A stretch of DNA of 64,000 nt from an uncultured Collinsella sp. (GCA_900541685.1 UQKM01000001.1:209531-273530), one strand, 5' to 3'; shown: positions 17,003-25,247, counted from the first letter of the stretch. The notes: generated by a model not told the origin, from the sequence alone. Program-made: numbers and translations.

Positions 17003-17569
17003 ATGAATGAGATTTCCAACATACATGCGTTTGAGGACGAGGTTTTTCTGCACGCTTGCTTCGTGTGGGGGATGGCCGTGATCGCGGTGTTTGCCGTGTG
17101 CCTGGTGCCGGTGTTTATGCTGTTGGGCGGGCCTGCGGACTTGGACGCGGCTGAGGCGGGCGGCTGGACCACCGTCGTGGGCTGGATGGTCGGTGTGGCT
17201 GCGGTTTCTGCAGCGTCGTTTGCCGTGCACGAGCTGGTGCATGCGGTGTTTTTTAAGCTGCTGGCGCCTGCGGGCGCGCATGTGACCTTTGGCGCGAATC
17301 GTGAGACGGCGATGATCTATGCCTGCGCCGAGGGCGTCGTGTATTCGCGTCGGCGGTACATGGCGGTTTGCCTGGCGCCGACGGTTGTTTTGACGGTGGC
17401 GTTTGCCCTGGGGTTTGCGTTCTCGGGCTATCCGCTGCTGTGCTACCTGGCGGCTGGTCTGCACTTGTCGGGCTGCGTGGGCGATTGGTATTACGTGCGG
17501 ACCATCCTGCGCGACCGCCGCATTGTCGCCTGCGAGGATACGTCCTTTGGCGTGCGCTTTTTCGGGTGA
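17003..17569 (+). CDS. DUF3267-type membrane zincin-like protein
   Basis: This 188-residue protein has four predicted membrane helices (about residues 18-42, 55-75, 118-138, 142-160). Within the second it carries FAVHELVHAVFFKLL, an HExxH-type HELVH metal site. DUF3267 proteins are putative membrane metallopeptidases of unknown substrate. The region between helices (AHVTFGANRETAMIYACAEG) fits the family's beta insertion. It is divergent from metG and starts 11 bases upstream of queH with no terminator between, so co-transcription is likely. A functional link to queuosine is not evident. Confidence 0.75.
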   Translation: MNEISNIHAFEDEVFLHACFVWGMAVIAVFAVCLVPVFMLLGGPADLDAAEAGGWTTVVGWMVGVAAVSAASFAVHELVHAVFFKLLAPAGAHVTFGANRETAMIYACAEGVVYSRRRYMAVCLAPTVVLTVAFALGFAFSGYPLLCYLAAGLHLSGCVGDWYYVRTILRDRRIVACEDTSFGVRFFG

Positions 17570-17579
17570 GGAGATGTTG

Positions 17580-18155
17580 ATGAGGCCGTTGTTGTTGCAC
17601 GCTTGCTGTGCGCCGTGCTCACTTGAGCCGGTTCGCTTGCTGCGCGAAGAGGGGTTTGAACCCACGATTTGCTGGACCAACCCCAATATTCAGCCGCGCG
17701 ATGAATGGCAGCGCCGCTTGGACGAGCTACGCCGGTGGTGTGCCGATGGCGACATCGAGCTCATCGAAGCGGGGGAGGACCGCGAGCGCTGGGAGGCCGG
17801 CGTGGCCCCGCTGGGCGCCGATCGACCCCGTCGCTGTCGCGCGTGCTATGCCCTGCGCTTGGCCGAGGCGTGCCGCGTGGCCCAGGAGCGCGGGTTTGAG
17901 TTTGTGGGCACGACGCTCGCCGTCTCGCCGTATCAGCTGTTCGATACCTGCAATGATGTTTTGGAGCGTCTGGCTGTCGCCCGCGGTCTCACCCCGGTGA
18001 TTCGCGATTTTCGCCCGTATTACCCCGAGGCGACACGTCGTTCGCGCGAGCTTGGCATGTATCGGCAGAACTACTGTGGTTGCCGCTTCTCGGCTGTCGA
18101 GGCGGCCATGGACCGCGCCCGCATCCGCGACGAGCGCAAAGCCGCCAAAAAGTAG
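17580..18155 (+). CDS. queH: epoxyqueuosine reductase QueH
   Basis: This 191-residue enzyme reduces epoxyqueuosine to queuosine in tRNA, the last step of the pathway, and is the non-cobalamin alternative to QueG. The family's metal/disulfide cysteines are visible: HACCAPC at residues 7-13, RRCRACYALRL in the middle and YCGCRFS near the end. ICWTNPNIQPRDEW and VIRDFRPYYPE are also typical. I chose ATG 17580 because GAGGAG lies 6 bases upstream; ATG 17574 is possible but touches the ribosome site. The gene sits 10 bases after the DUF3267 stop and 64 bases before queA. Together with tgt at 23100 it completes the visible queuosine set. Confidence 0.93.
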   Translation: MRPLLLHACCAPCSLEPVRLLREEGFEPTICWTNPNIQPRDEWQRRLDELRRWCADGDIELIEAGEDRERWEAGVAPLGADRPRRCRACYALRLAEACRVAQERGFEFVGTTLAVSPYQLFDTCNDVLERLAVARGLTPVIRDFRPYYPEATRRSRELGMYRQNYCGCRFSAVEAAMDRARIRDERKAAKK

Positions 18156-18219
18156 TTCGTTTGGGACGTCAGCCTGCTAGGATGTAGAGCGGACTTTAGC
18201 TATATAAGGAGTATCCGAC

Positions 18220-19437
18220 GTGTCTATGCGTACCGATGATTTTGACTACAACCTTCCTGAGGAACTGATTGCCCAGGCTCCTGCCGAGCCGCGCGACTCC
18301 TGCCGCCTGCTGGTGGTTGATCGCAAAGGCTCCGAGACAGGAACGCCGCTAGAGCATGGCGGTACCGTTGAGCACCGCATCTTCCGCGACATCATCGACT
18401 ATATCGAGCCGGGCGATGTGCTCGTCATCAACCAGACGCGCGTGATGCCGGCCCGTCTTATCGGTCGCAAGGCTGGCTCGGGCGGTGTGGTCGAGACGCT
18501 GCTGCTCAAGCGCCGCGAGGATGTTGACCCGCTGGGTCACGTTTGGGAGTGCCTGGTCAAGCCGGGCAAGCGCCTGAAGCCCGGTGCTCAGATTGAGTAT
18601 CGCGCCGGTGGCGCCCATGCGCCCGAGGGGGCTCCCGTGGTGCTGATGGCCGAGGTCATCGACTTTGTCACCGATAGCCGCGGCGGTCGTCTGGTGCGTT
18701 TTGAGCCGGCCGGTTGCAATGCCGCCGGTGACCCGCGCACGCTCGACGAGGCCATCCATGCTGCCGGCCACGTGCCGCTGCCGCCTTACATTACCGATTA
18801 CGAGGGCGATCCCGAGAAGTACCAGACCGTCTACGCCATGAAGGAGGAGCACTCGGCTGCCGCTCCTACGGCGGGTCTGCATTTTACGCCCGAGCTTATG
18901 GCTGCCATTGAGGCCAAGGGCGCGAAGTTTGCCGCCGTCGAGCTCGAGGTGGGCATCGATACCTTCCGTTTGGTGGAGGAGGACGATCCCACGCAGCATG
19001 TGATGCACACCGAGCGCTACCACGTGTCGCAGGAGGTTGTCGACGCTGTGCATAAGGCTAAGGCCGAGGGGCATCGCGTGATCGCCGTCGGCACCACTGC
19101 AGTGCGCTCGCTCGAGAGCGCCTTTGACGCGGATGCCCCGGTGTCCGATCCGGCCGTGACAGCGCGTTATTTTGAAGGCCGTGAGGACGGCGCCGACACG
19201 CTCGGCCGCGGTGACATCGTGGTGCGCGAGAACGCGACGACGCAGCTCTACCTCATGCCTGGCTCGACCTATCACGTGGTCGACGCGCTGATCACGAACT
19301 TCCACGTGCCGCGCTCTACGCTCATGATGCTCGTGAGCGCGCTGGCCACCCGCGACCAGATCATGGATGCCTACGCCGCTGCTATCGAGGAGCGCTATCG
19401 CTTCTTCAGCTTTGGCGACGCGATGCTCATTTGTTAG
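18220..19437 (+). CDS. queA: S-adenosylmethionine:tRNA ribosyltransferase-isomerase
   Basis: This 405-residue QueA transfers and rearranges the ribosyl part of S-adenosylmethionine onto preQ1 in tRNA, forming epoxyqueuosine. Signatures include FDYNLPEELIAQAP at the N-terminus, RDSCRLLV, NQTRVMPARLIGRK, AAPTAGLHFTPELM and the C-terminal TNFHVPRSTLMMLVSA. The length is slightly above the usual ~350 because of an insertion around residues 115-190. The start is GTG 18220 with AAGGAG 9 bases upstream. A hairpin begins at the base after the stop codon and leads into the large structured repeat described separately. Confidence 0.96.
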   Translation: MSMRTDDFDYNLPEELIAQAPAEPRDSCRLLVVDRKGSETGTPLEHGGTVEHRIFRDIIDYIEPGDVLVINQTRVMPARLIGRKAGSGGVVETLLLKRREDVDPLGHVWECLVKPGKRLKPGAQIEYRAGGAHAPEGAPVVLMAEVIDFVTDSRGGRLVRFEPAGCNAAGDPRTLDEAIHAAGHVPLPPYITDYEGDPEKYQTVYAMKEEHSAAAPTAGLHFTPELMAAIEAKGAKFAAVELEVGIDTFRLVEEDDPTQHVMHTERYHVSQEVVDAVHKAKAEGHRVIAVGTTAVRSLESAFDADAPVSDPAVTARYFEGREDGADTLGRGDIVVRENATTQLYLMPGSTYHVVDALITNFHVPRSTLMMLVSALATRDQIMDAYAAAIEERYRFFSFGDAMLIC

Positions 19438-19574
19438 TTACGCGGTTCTACGAACCGCGTAACCAGTTGACGCTGCAAACGCCCCTAAGCGGCAATCTGA
19501 CGTTCAATCGTCGGGCATGACCAGAAGGTCAATGCCCTCCTCTTTCACGTCACCTTGCTCGCTTAGGGGCGTTT
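19438..19574 (+). repeat. structured intergenic repeat, copy 1 (after queA)
   Basis: The element starts right after the queA stop. First comes a hairpin, TTACGCGGTT/AACCGCGTAA (19438-19447/19453-19462). The second part has an outer 15-bp stem, AAACGCCCCTAAGCG (19477-19491) with its complement at 19560-19574. It encloses TGACGT/ACGTCA and a core hairpin, GGGCAT-GACC-AGAA-GGTC-A-ATGCCC (19513-19537). The same layout recurs at 22647-22787 with a different but equally perfect outer stem, and in part at 32821-32894. It may act as a terminator or a structured 3' RNA. Confidence 0.75.
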
Positions 19575-19603
19575 TCGCTGACTTTGCCAAAGCATCGGCA
19601 GGT

Positions 19604-19705
19604 ACTCATTGGGGACGTACTTAAATGAGTGCCTGCAGAATGAGAGTGGATAATCTCCCGTTTTTGGCCTGCTTGGGGGCTCAAAGTGGGAGATTATCCA
19701 CTCTC
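19604..19705. repeat. inverted-repeat module, copy 1
   Basis: There are two parts. ACTCATT and AATGAGT bracket GGGGACGTACTTA at 19604-19631. Then GAGAGTGGATAATCTCCC (19642-19659) is perfectly inverted at 19688-19705 around a 28-base spacer. The same module, with a close spacer sequence, lies at 22855-22952. No open frame or T tract makes it an ordinary terminator. Confidence 0.8.
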
Positions 19706-19715
19706 GTCATTGGGC

Positions 19716-19771
19716 TAGTCGTTGGGGACGTTCTTGTTTGACTAGTCGTTTAAGAACGTCCCCAATGACTA
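19716..19771. repeat. GGGGACGTTC-type inverted repeat, copy 1
   Basis: TTGGGGACGTTCTT (19722-19735) is inverted as AAGAACGTCCCCAA (19752-19765), with TAGTC/GACTA flanks that extend the pairing. Related sequences lie at 39650-39700 and 61970-62103. The element overlaps the stop codon of the minus-strand coiled-coil gene (19769-19771). It resembles the short extragenic palindromes scattered in many genomes. Confidence 0.7.
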
Positions 19772-21550
19772 CTTGCTTGCGAACAGCCAGACTAGGATGA
19801 TCGCCAGGATTGCGGCGACGATGCAGACGATGGCGCCGGTGAATTTGATGCGTGAGTCGCGGGTGCGCTCTCGTACGTCATCCTCGGTAGCCTCGAGCTG
19901 GGCCACTTCGCGCTCGGTTTCGGCGTGTTCGGCTTTGTCTCGGGCCAAGGATCCTGCAAGCGACTCAGTGATCTCTGGGTGGTCGTGCACCTCGGTCGCC
20001 TGTTCGATGATCGACTGTGCATGTGCGGCATCTGCTTGGGCGTTGGCGATGGTCTGCTCCTGGTCGCGGCGTGCCTTGTCCTCCGCGGCGATCTTCTCGC
20101 GCAGTTCGCGCTGACGAGTCGCGGCGGCAGTCTTCGCCGTCTGCAACTCGTCGCGCGCGGCATCGGCTTCGGTCGTCACGGCTTGGTGCGCGCGTTTTGC
20201 GTCGGCGATAGGGGCTTGAGCCTGCTCGACGGCCTGCTCGGCGGCGGCAAGTGAATGCTCAAGATCGGCGGTCACGCGCGGAATGTCTTCCTCGGCCTTG
20301 CGGAGGGCGTCGGCAGCGTCGGAGATTTGCATAGACAGCTCGCTGGTGCGCACGGTGTAATTGGCGGGATTTGCCGAAGGGTTGCGCTGCAGCTCGGCAT
20401 ACTCGCGACGCAAGGTCTCGAGCTGTGCGCGCGTAGCATCGGCAGTTTGTCGTGCGGCGGCGACACCGGTATCGCGCTCAGCCTTCACTTTGTCGCGGAT
20501 GCGCTTGGAATCCTCAAGGCGACGAACCAGGCGGTTGCCGGTCTCGCGCGAACTCGCCTCGCGGGCTTCCACGGCGTCGAGTGCAGCCTTCAGGCGGAGC
20601 TCGGTCGCATCGTCCTCTGCCTTCATTTGCTCGAGCTGGCCCTTGAGCTCAGTCGCTTTGGCGGCATGGGCGTCGCGGTCAATCTCGGCGGCCGCAGCGG
20701 TCTTTTGTGCCGTGGCGATTGCCTGGCGCTGGTCGGCGATGATCTGATCGTAGCGGCCTGCGATGTCCTGGCGCGTCTCGAGCTCCTCTGCCTGGTCGGC
20801 GATGCGCTGCTCAAGCTCGGACAGGTGGGCGCGGGCATCGGCGAGTGCCTTCTTGGCGGCGTTCATCTCGCGCATGGCCGACGCGCCCTGGGCGATAAAA
20901 GTGCCCACGGCGTTCGCGGTGTTCGAGACGGCGGTCCCCAGATCGCGGCTCGCGGCGGGGGAGTGCGGGGCGGTCGGGCGAGCGGTGTCGGCAGCGTCCG
21001 CATCGGTAGCCTGCGGCGCGGCGATATTGCCGGTGCCGCCTTCGATCACGGAAAAGCCCGCTGCGTGTGGGTCGACCGCGTCGGTGCCGATCGTGGGGTG
21101 CTCGAGTTGCAGGAACGAGGGCATGGTGCTGCCCTGGTCGGCAACCGGGGTCTCGCCGGGCACAAACGTCGAGGCGGCCTCGGCAGCTTCCTCTTCCTCG
21201 GCGTCGACATCGGCATCGGCGACAGCGTCTTTCATCGCTTTGACGGCATCCATCATGGAGTCCATGACGGCGTCGAGCTCTTCTTCCGAAGACACCTCGA
21301 TGGGGCCTGCTGCTTGCGGAGCGTTCTCAGCCTTGGGCTCAGTATCGCTCGGGTCCGGCTGCTCTAGTTGCTCTTCTTTGTCTTGCTCTGCGGCGACATT
21401 TGCGTCTGCGGCCTCGTCTGCGGCGGCAGGAGCCTCCTCGACAGCGGCATCAATGCCGCCATCGCTTCTGGTGGAAGTATCGCAGTCGTCAATGGTGTCT
21501 GCGGAATTATCAATATGCTGTTGAGTCTGGGGGTCCAGCTCGTCTGTCAT
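19769..21550 (-). CDS. long coiled-coil, C-terminally anchored membrane protein
   Basis: This is a 593-residue protein of unknown function. The N-terminal ~220 residues are acidic and probably disordered (many Asp, Glu, Ala, Pro). From about residue 225 to 560 there is a long heptad-rich helix (LADARAHLSELEQRIADQAE and similar), broken near NPSANPANY. One hydrophobic helix, GAIVCIVAAILAIILVWLFA, ends the chain, so it is tail-anchored with most of the protein in the cytoplasm. Analogous architectures act as scaffolds or septum-associated proteins, but no family is recognised. I chose ATG 21550 (GAGGAG 9 bases upstream) over ATG 21556. It is divergent from the SDR gene, and repeats abut its 3' end. 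Confidence 0.8.
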   Translation of the reverse strand: MTDELDPQTQQHIDNSADTIDDCDTSTRSDGGIDAAVEEAPAAADEAADANVAAEQDKEEQLEQPDPSDTEPKAENAPQAAGPIEVSSEEELDAVMDSMMDAVKAMKDAVADADVDAEEEEAAEAASTFVPGETPVADQGSTMPSFLQLEHPTIGTDAVDPHAAGFSVIEGGTGNIAAPQATDADAADTARPTAPHSPAASRDLGTAVSNTANAVGTFIAQGASAMREMNAAKKALADARAHLSELEQRIADQAEELETRQDIAGRYDQIIADQRQAIATAQKTAAAAEIDRDAHAAKATELKGQLEQMKAEDDATELRLKAALDAVEAREASSRETGNRLVRRLEDSKRIRDKVKAERDTGVAAARQTADATRAQLETLRREYAELQRNPSANPANYTVRTSELSMQISDAADALRKAEEDIPRVTADLEHSLAAAEQAVEQAQAPIADAKRAHQAVTTEADAARDELQTAKTAAATRQRELREKIAAEDKARRDQEQTIANAQADAAHAQSIIEQATEVHDHPEITESLAGSLARDKAEHAETEREVAQLEATEDDVRERTRDSRIKFTGAIVCIVAAILAIILVWLFASK

Positions 21551-21844
21551 AGGCATGTGCTCCTCATCGTTGTTTGTCACCCTATGATAAAGTCTCGCGC
21601 CGACATCCCGCGCGCTGCAGCAAAGTTTCAAAACGTGTTCGATGGCTCGCGTCGATAGCAAAAACTCGGCCACTTTATCCAGTTTGTACTTGACATTCCC
21701 TTCGCCGAAAGACGTTGCGCCGTTCGCCTGCCATGGGCTTTATTTTTCGCTTGAACCCGCTAAAGTTGCATTTCAGCTTTTGGCGCGTGAAGTTGGATGC
21801 GCGCAGTCGACGGGCAGGCCCGTCGCGATTTGAAAGGACTTTGT

Positions 21845-22645
21845 ATGGGACTTTTCACTGGTAAGACCGTGATCGTTACCGGCGGCGGCAAGGCCACGCT
21901 TAAGGACGGCTCCGCTGGTTCCATCGGCTACGGCATCGATATCGCTTTTGCCAAGGAGGGCGCAAACCTCGTCATCACCGGCCGCAACGTCGCCAAGCTC
22001 GAGGCCGCCAAGGAATCCCTCGAGGCCGAGTACGGTGTCAAGGTTCTGCCTGTTCAGGCCGATGTTTCTGCTGGTCAGGACAACGAGGCTGTCGTCCAGA
22101 ACGTCATCGACAAGGCCATTGAGGAGTTCGGTCGCATCGACGCCGTCGTCAACAACGCTCAGGCCAGCGCCTCGGGCGTGACCATTGCCGATCACACCAT
22201 GGATCAGTTTAACCTGGCCATTTACTCTGGCCTGTATGCCACCTACCTGTACATGCAGAAGGCCTATCCGCACCTGAAGGAGACCAAGGGCTCCGTGGTC
22301 AACTTTGCTTCGGGCGCCGGCCTGTTTGGCAACTACGGCCAGTGCAGCTATGCCGCCGCCAAGGAAGGCATCCGTGGTCTGACTCGCGTTGCCGCCAACG
22401 AGTGGGGCAAGGACGGCATCAACGTCAATATCGTTTGCCCGCTTGCTTGGACCGCCGCGCTCGAGAACTTCCAGGATGCCTATCCCGAGGCGTTCAAGGC
22501 CAACGTCCACATGCCGCCGGCAGGCCACTACGGCGACGTCGAGAAGGAAATCGGCCGCGTTGTCGTTCAGCTCTGCGGTCCCGACTTTAAGTATATGAAC
22601 GGCGAGACCGTCACCCTCGAGGGTGGCATGGGCCAGCGTCCGTAG
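21845..22645 (+). CDS. short-chain dehydrogenase/reductase (SDR)
   Basis: This 266-residue classical-type SDR oxidoreductase uses NAD(P)H. The cofactor loop is TGGG...GSIGYG (residues 13-31, with a short KATLKDGSA insertion). NNAQ follows the fourth strand. The catalytic Ser lies in NFASGAG, and YAAAK holds the Tyr-Lys pair. The C-terminus, NGETVTLEGGMGQ, is typical. The substrate cannot be read; in a gut actinobacterium, steroid or sugar/acyl substrates are all possible. It is not the family of known 7-beta hydroxysteroid dehydrogenases as I remember it. GAAAGGA precedes ATG 21845. The gene is monocistronic and followed by the structured repeat copy 2 one base after its stop. Confidence 0.9.
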   Translation: MGLFTGKTVIVTGGGKATLKDGSAGSIGYGIDIAFAKEGANLVITGRNVAKLEAAKESLEAEYGVKVLPVQADVSAGQDNEAVVQNVIDKAIEEFGRIDAVVNNAQASASGVTIADHTMDQFNLAIYSGLYATYLYMQKAYPHLKETKGSVVNFASGAGLFGNYGQCSYAAAKEGIRGLTRVAANEWGKDGINVNIVCPLAWTAALENFQDAYPEAFKANVHMPPAGHYGDVEKEIGRVVVQLCGPDFKYMNGETVTLEGGMGQRP

Positions 22646-22646
22646 G

Positions 22647-22787
22647 GTTACGCGGTTTTACCAAACCGCGTAACGGGTCGACGCTGCGCGGTCACCAGGG
22701 CGACAACTTGTCATTCAAAGAGGGCGGCATGACCAGAAGGTCAATGCCGCCCTCTTTTCATGCCAATTTGTTCGCCCTGGTGACCGC
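22647..22787 (+). repeat. structured intergenic repeat, copy 2 (after the SDR gene)
   Basis: The first hairpin is GTTACGCGGTTT/AAACCGCGTAAC (22647-22658/22663-22674). The outer stem, GCGGTCACCAGGGCGA (22688-22703), pairs perfectly over 16 bp with 22772-22787. The core is GAGGGCGGCAT-GACC-AGAA-GGTC-A-ATGCCGCCCTC followed by TTTT (22720-22757). Flanks GACGCTGC and CGCTGAC-TT match copy 1, but the outer stem sequence is entirely different. Confidence 0.75.
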
Positions 22788-22854
22788 TCGCTGACGTTGT
22801 CAAAACATCGGCGTTGCCAAAATATCGGCGTTGCCGTGGCTGGTAAATAGCTCC

Positions 22855-22952
22855 ACTCATCGGGGACGTACTTAAATGAGTGCCCGCAGAATGAAAGTGG
22901 ATAATCTCCCGTTTTTGGGCTGTGCTTTGGGCAAAAGTGGGAGATTATCCAC
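22855..22952. repeat. inverted-repeat module, copy 2
   Basis: ACTCATCGGGGACGTACTT (22855-22873), AAATGAGTGC and then GTGGATAATCTCCC (22897-22910) are followed by the inverted GGGAGATTATCCAC (22939-22952). This matches the module at 19604-19705, including its GTTTTTGG spacer start. Between the two repeats (22788-22854) there is only a short tandem-like ATCGGCGTTGCC sequence. From 22953 to 23099 I see only the tgt ribosome site. Confidence 0.8.
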
Positions 22953-23099
22953 GCTCATCCGGTAAGCGTCCAAAAATCCACGCTCACTTGCCGTGTCCCT
23001 GCCGTATCCTCCTCGCGCCAGTTTCTGTCGAGTCGGTGCTTCTTGCGGGTTGCCCGTATAATGGTTTGCGTATGAACCGCAACCAAGGAGTTCCAGTTT

Positions 23100-24239
23100 A
23101 TGGACCAGAGCCTCTTTAAATTCGACCTTATCGCCGAGGACCCGACCACGCACGCGCGCGCCGGCGTGCTGCATACTCCGCACGGCGACATCGAGACGCC
23201 GATCTTTATGCCCGTGGGCACCAAGGCAAACGTCAAGGGTATTCCCACCGAGACCGTCAAGCAGCTCGGTGCCCAGATCGTGCTTGCCAATACCTATCAC
23301 CTGTCCATGCGTCCCGGCGAGGACACCATCGCCGAGCTGGGCGGACTGCACAAGTTCATGAACTGGCACGGCCCCATCCTCACCGACTCGGGCGGTTTCC
23401 AGGTCTTCAGCCACAACGACGCCGTCAAGCTCACCGACGAGGGCGTGCGCTTTATCGTCAACGATTACGACGGCCGCCACGTGTTCTGGACGCCCGAGGA
23501 CAACATGGAAATCGCCATGAAGCTCGGCTCCGACATCTGCATGCAGCTCGACCAATGCCCCGGCTATCCTGCCACGCGTGCCTATGTCGAGCGCGCCGTG
23601 GAGCTGTCGAGTATGTGGGCCGAGCGCTGCTACAAGGCTCATACCCGTGATGACCAGGCACTTTTTGGCATCGTTCAGGGTGGCATGCATCTGGATCTGC
23701 GCCTGCGATCGCTGCGCCACCTGGAGGAGTGCGGCGACTTCCCCGGCTACGGCATCGGCGGCTACTCGGTGGGCGAGGACCATGAGACCATGTTCGAGAC
23801 GCTGGCGCCGCTGGTTTCCGAGTACATGCCTAAGCACAAGCCGCGCTACCTCATGGGCGTCGGCAACCCTACCACGCTCGTGCGCGGCGTTGGCGTGGGC
23901 ATCGACATGTTCGACTGCGTGCTGCCGACGCGCACTGGCCGCATGGGTACCGCGTTTTCGAGCGAGGGTCGCCTCAACTTCCGCAACGCGCGCTTTGCGC
24001 GCGACGACGGCCCCATCGACCCCACCTGCACCTGCCCGGTGTGCACGGGCGGCTACAGCCGCGCGCTCATCCGTCACATGGTCACGCAGAAGGAGATGCT
24101 CGGCGGTATTCTGCTGTCGATGCACAACATCTACTACCTGCTCAACCTTATGCAGCGTGCCCGTCAGGCCATTATCGAGGGCCGCTACGGCGCGTTTGTG
24201 AGCGACTGGATGAACAGCCCTGCGGCGGTGGACTACTAA
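23100..24239 (+). CDS. tgt: queuine/preQ1 tRNA-guanine transglycosylase
   Basis: This 379-residue enzyme exchanges the wobble guanine of GUN-anticodon tRNAs for preQ1, the first tRNA-level step of queuosine synthesis. The active site is visible as LTDSGGFQVFS, the substrate loop as FGIVQGGMH and the nucleophile region as GIDMFDCVLPTRTGRMG. Zinc ligands are CTCPVC with the later His (LLSMHN). The length is typical. AAGGAG lies 8 bases before ATG 23100. It is separated from queA by the coiled-coil and SDR genes and the repeats, so it has its own transcript. QueH and QueA act after it. Confidence 0.97.
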   Translation: MDQSLFKFDLIAEDPTTHARAGVLHTPHGDIETPIFMPVGTKANVKGIPTETVKQLGAQIVLANTYHLSMRPGEDTIAELGGLHKFMNWHGPILTDSGGFQVFSHNDAVKLTDEGVRFIVNDYDGRHVFWTPEDNMEIAMKLGSDICMQLDQCPGYPATRAYVERAVELSSMWAERCYKAHTRDDQALFGIVQGGMHLDLRLRSLRHLEECGDFPGYGIGGYSVGEDHETMFETLAPLVSEYMPKHKPRYLMGVGNPTTLVRGVGVGIDMFDCVLPTRTGRMGTAFSSEGRLNFRNARFARDDGPIDPTCTCPVCTGGYSRALIRHMVTQKEMLGGILLSMHNIYYLLNLMQRARQAIIEGRYGAFVSDWMNSPAAVDY

Positions 24240-24375
24240 GAGCCGCGACCGCTGACCGATGCCTTGCAAGCGCATGATGCATCGTGGATACCATACCGAA
24301 TAGTTGATGTTCGGGCGGGTGTTTGACGCATGGCGTCGACCCCGCTCGCTTTTCTTTTTCTCGATAGGAGTACCC

Positions 24376-25134
24376 TTGATTAAGAATGAGAACGTCGAGG
24401 GCGAGCCGGCCTACGACGAGACGTACCGACGCGGCCCCGTGGTCATGCGCGGCCCCATGATTCCTAAGGACAACACCTACGCCAACCTGCTGGCGCCCGA
24501 GGACTCGACCGACTGGTTGCATGCCGACCCCTGGCGCGTGCTGCGCATTCAGGCCGAGTTTGTCGATGGCTTTGGCGCGCTTGCCGAGCTTGGTCCTGCG
24601 GTGACCATCTTCGGCAGTGCCCGCACGCCCAAGACCGATCCGCTCTACAAGGCGGCGCGTACGGTCGGTCGTAAAATCGCCCAGCGCGGCGTGGCGGTTA
24701 TCACCGGCGGTGGTCCCGGCGTCATGGAGGCGGCCAACAGGGGAGCGGCGAGCGCGAACGGCAAGTCGGTCGGCTTGGGTATCGAGCTTCCGCACGAGCA
24801 CGGGCTCAACAAATACGTGAACCTCGGTATGGACTTCCGTTACTTCTTTGTGCGCAAGACCATGTTCGTCAAATACAGCTCGGGCGCCATCGTGTTTCCC
24901 GGTGGTTTTGGTACGCTCGACGAGATGTTCGAGGTGCTCACGCTGGTGCAGACGCACAAGGTTAAGCGCATGCCGCTCGTTTTGGTGGGCACCGAGTACT
25001 GGCGGGGCCTGTTCGACTGGCTTAATGGCCCGGTGATGGACACCGGTATGATCAGCCCGCTCGATCCGGAGCTGGTGCACATTACCGACGACCTCAACGA
25101 GGCCGTCGATATCGCCCTGAGCGGGCTGATGTAG
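24376..25134 (+). CDS. LOG-family (TIGR00730) nucleotide phosphoribohydrolase-like protein
   Basis: This 252-residue Rossmann-like protein has the LOG signatures GGGPGVMEAANRGA (about residue 115) and PGGFGTLDEMFE (about 175). Family members cleave nucleoside 5'-monophosphates to the base and ribose-5-phosphate, with cytokinin-riboside phosphates as the plant-type substrate. The bacterial role here is unknown. I chose TTG 24376 because TAGGAG lies 5-6 bases upstream; an open frame to 24304 lacks support. It follows tgt on the same strand. An 18-bp palindrome lies 29 bases after its stop. Confidence 0.88.
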   Translation: MIKNENVEGEPAYDETYRRGPVVMRGPMIPKDNTYANLLAPEDSTDWLHADPWRVLRIQAEFVDGFGALAELGPAVTIFGSARTPKTDPLYKAARTVGRKIAQRGVAVITGGGPGVMEAANRGAASANGKSVGLGIELPHEHGLNKYVNLGMDFRYFFVRKTMFVKYSSGAIVFPGGFGTLDEMFEVLTLVQTHKVKRMPLVLVGTEYWRGLFDWLNGPVMDTGMISPLDPELVHITDDLNEAVDIALSGLM

Positions 25135-25163
25135 GGCGAGCGTGCCTGTCGTTGTAGTGATGA

Positions 25164-25201
25164 GAAGGCAGGCTGATGCTATTTAGCATCAGCCTGCCTT
25201 C
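25164..25201. terminator. perfect 18-bp hairpin between the LOG gene and the toxin-antitoxin pair
   Basis: GAAGGCAGGCTGATGCTA (25164-25181) and its exact complement (25184-25201) leave a 2-base loop. TAAATT follows, a poor T tract. It probably ends LOG transcription. It lies just upstream of a TATACT (25211-25216) that could be the -10 of the toxin-antitoxin operon, so it could equally be the antitoxin's operator. Confidence 0.6.
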
Positions 25202-25247
25202 TAAATTGGGTATACTGATGCAAAAGACGAGAGCGAGGAGGTCGCGT

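Noticed and set aside
21845..22645. Assignment of the SDR as a bile-acid hydroxysteroid dehydrogenase
   Set aside because: The fold and motifs are generic, and the sequence does not resemble the 7-beta enzyme as I recall it; substrate left open.
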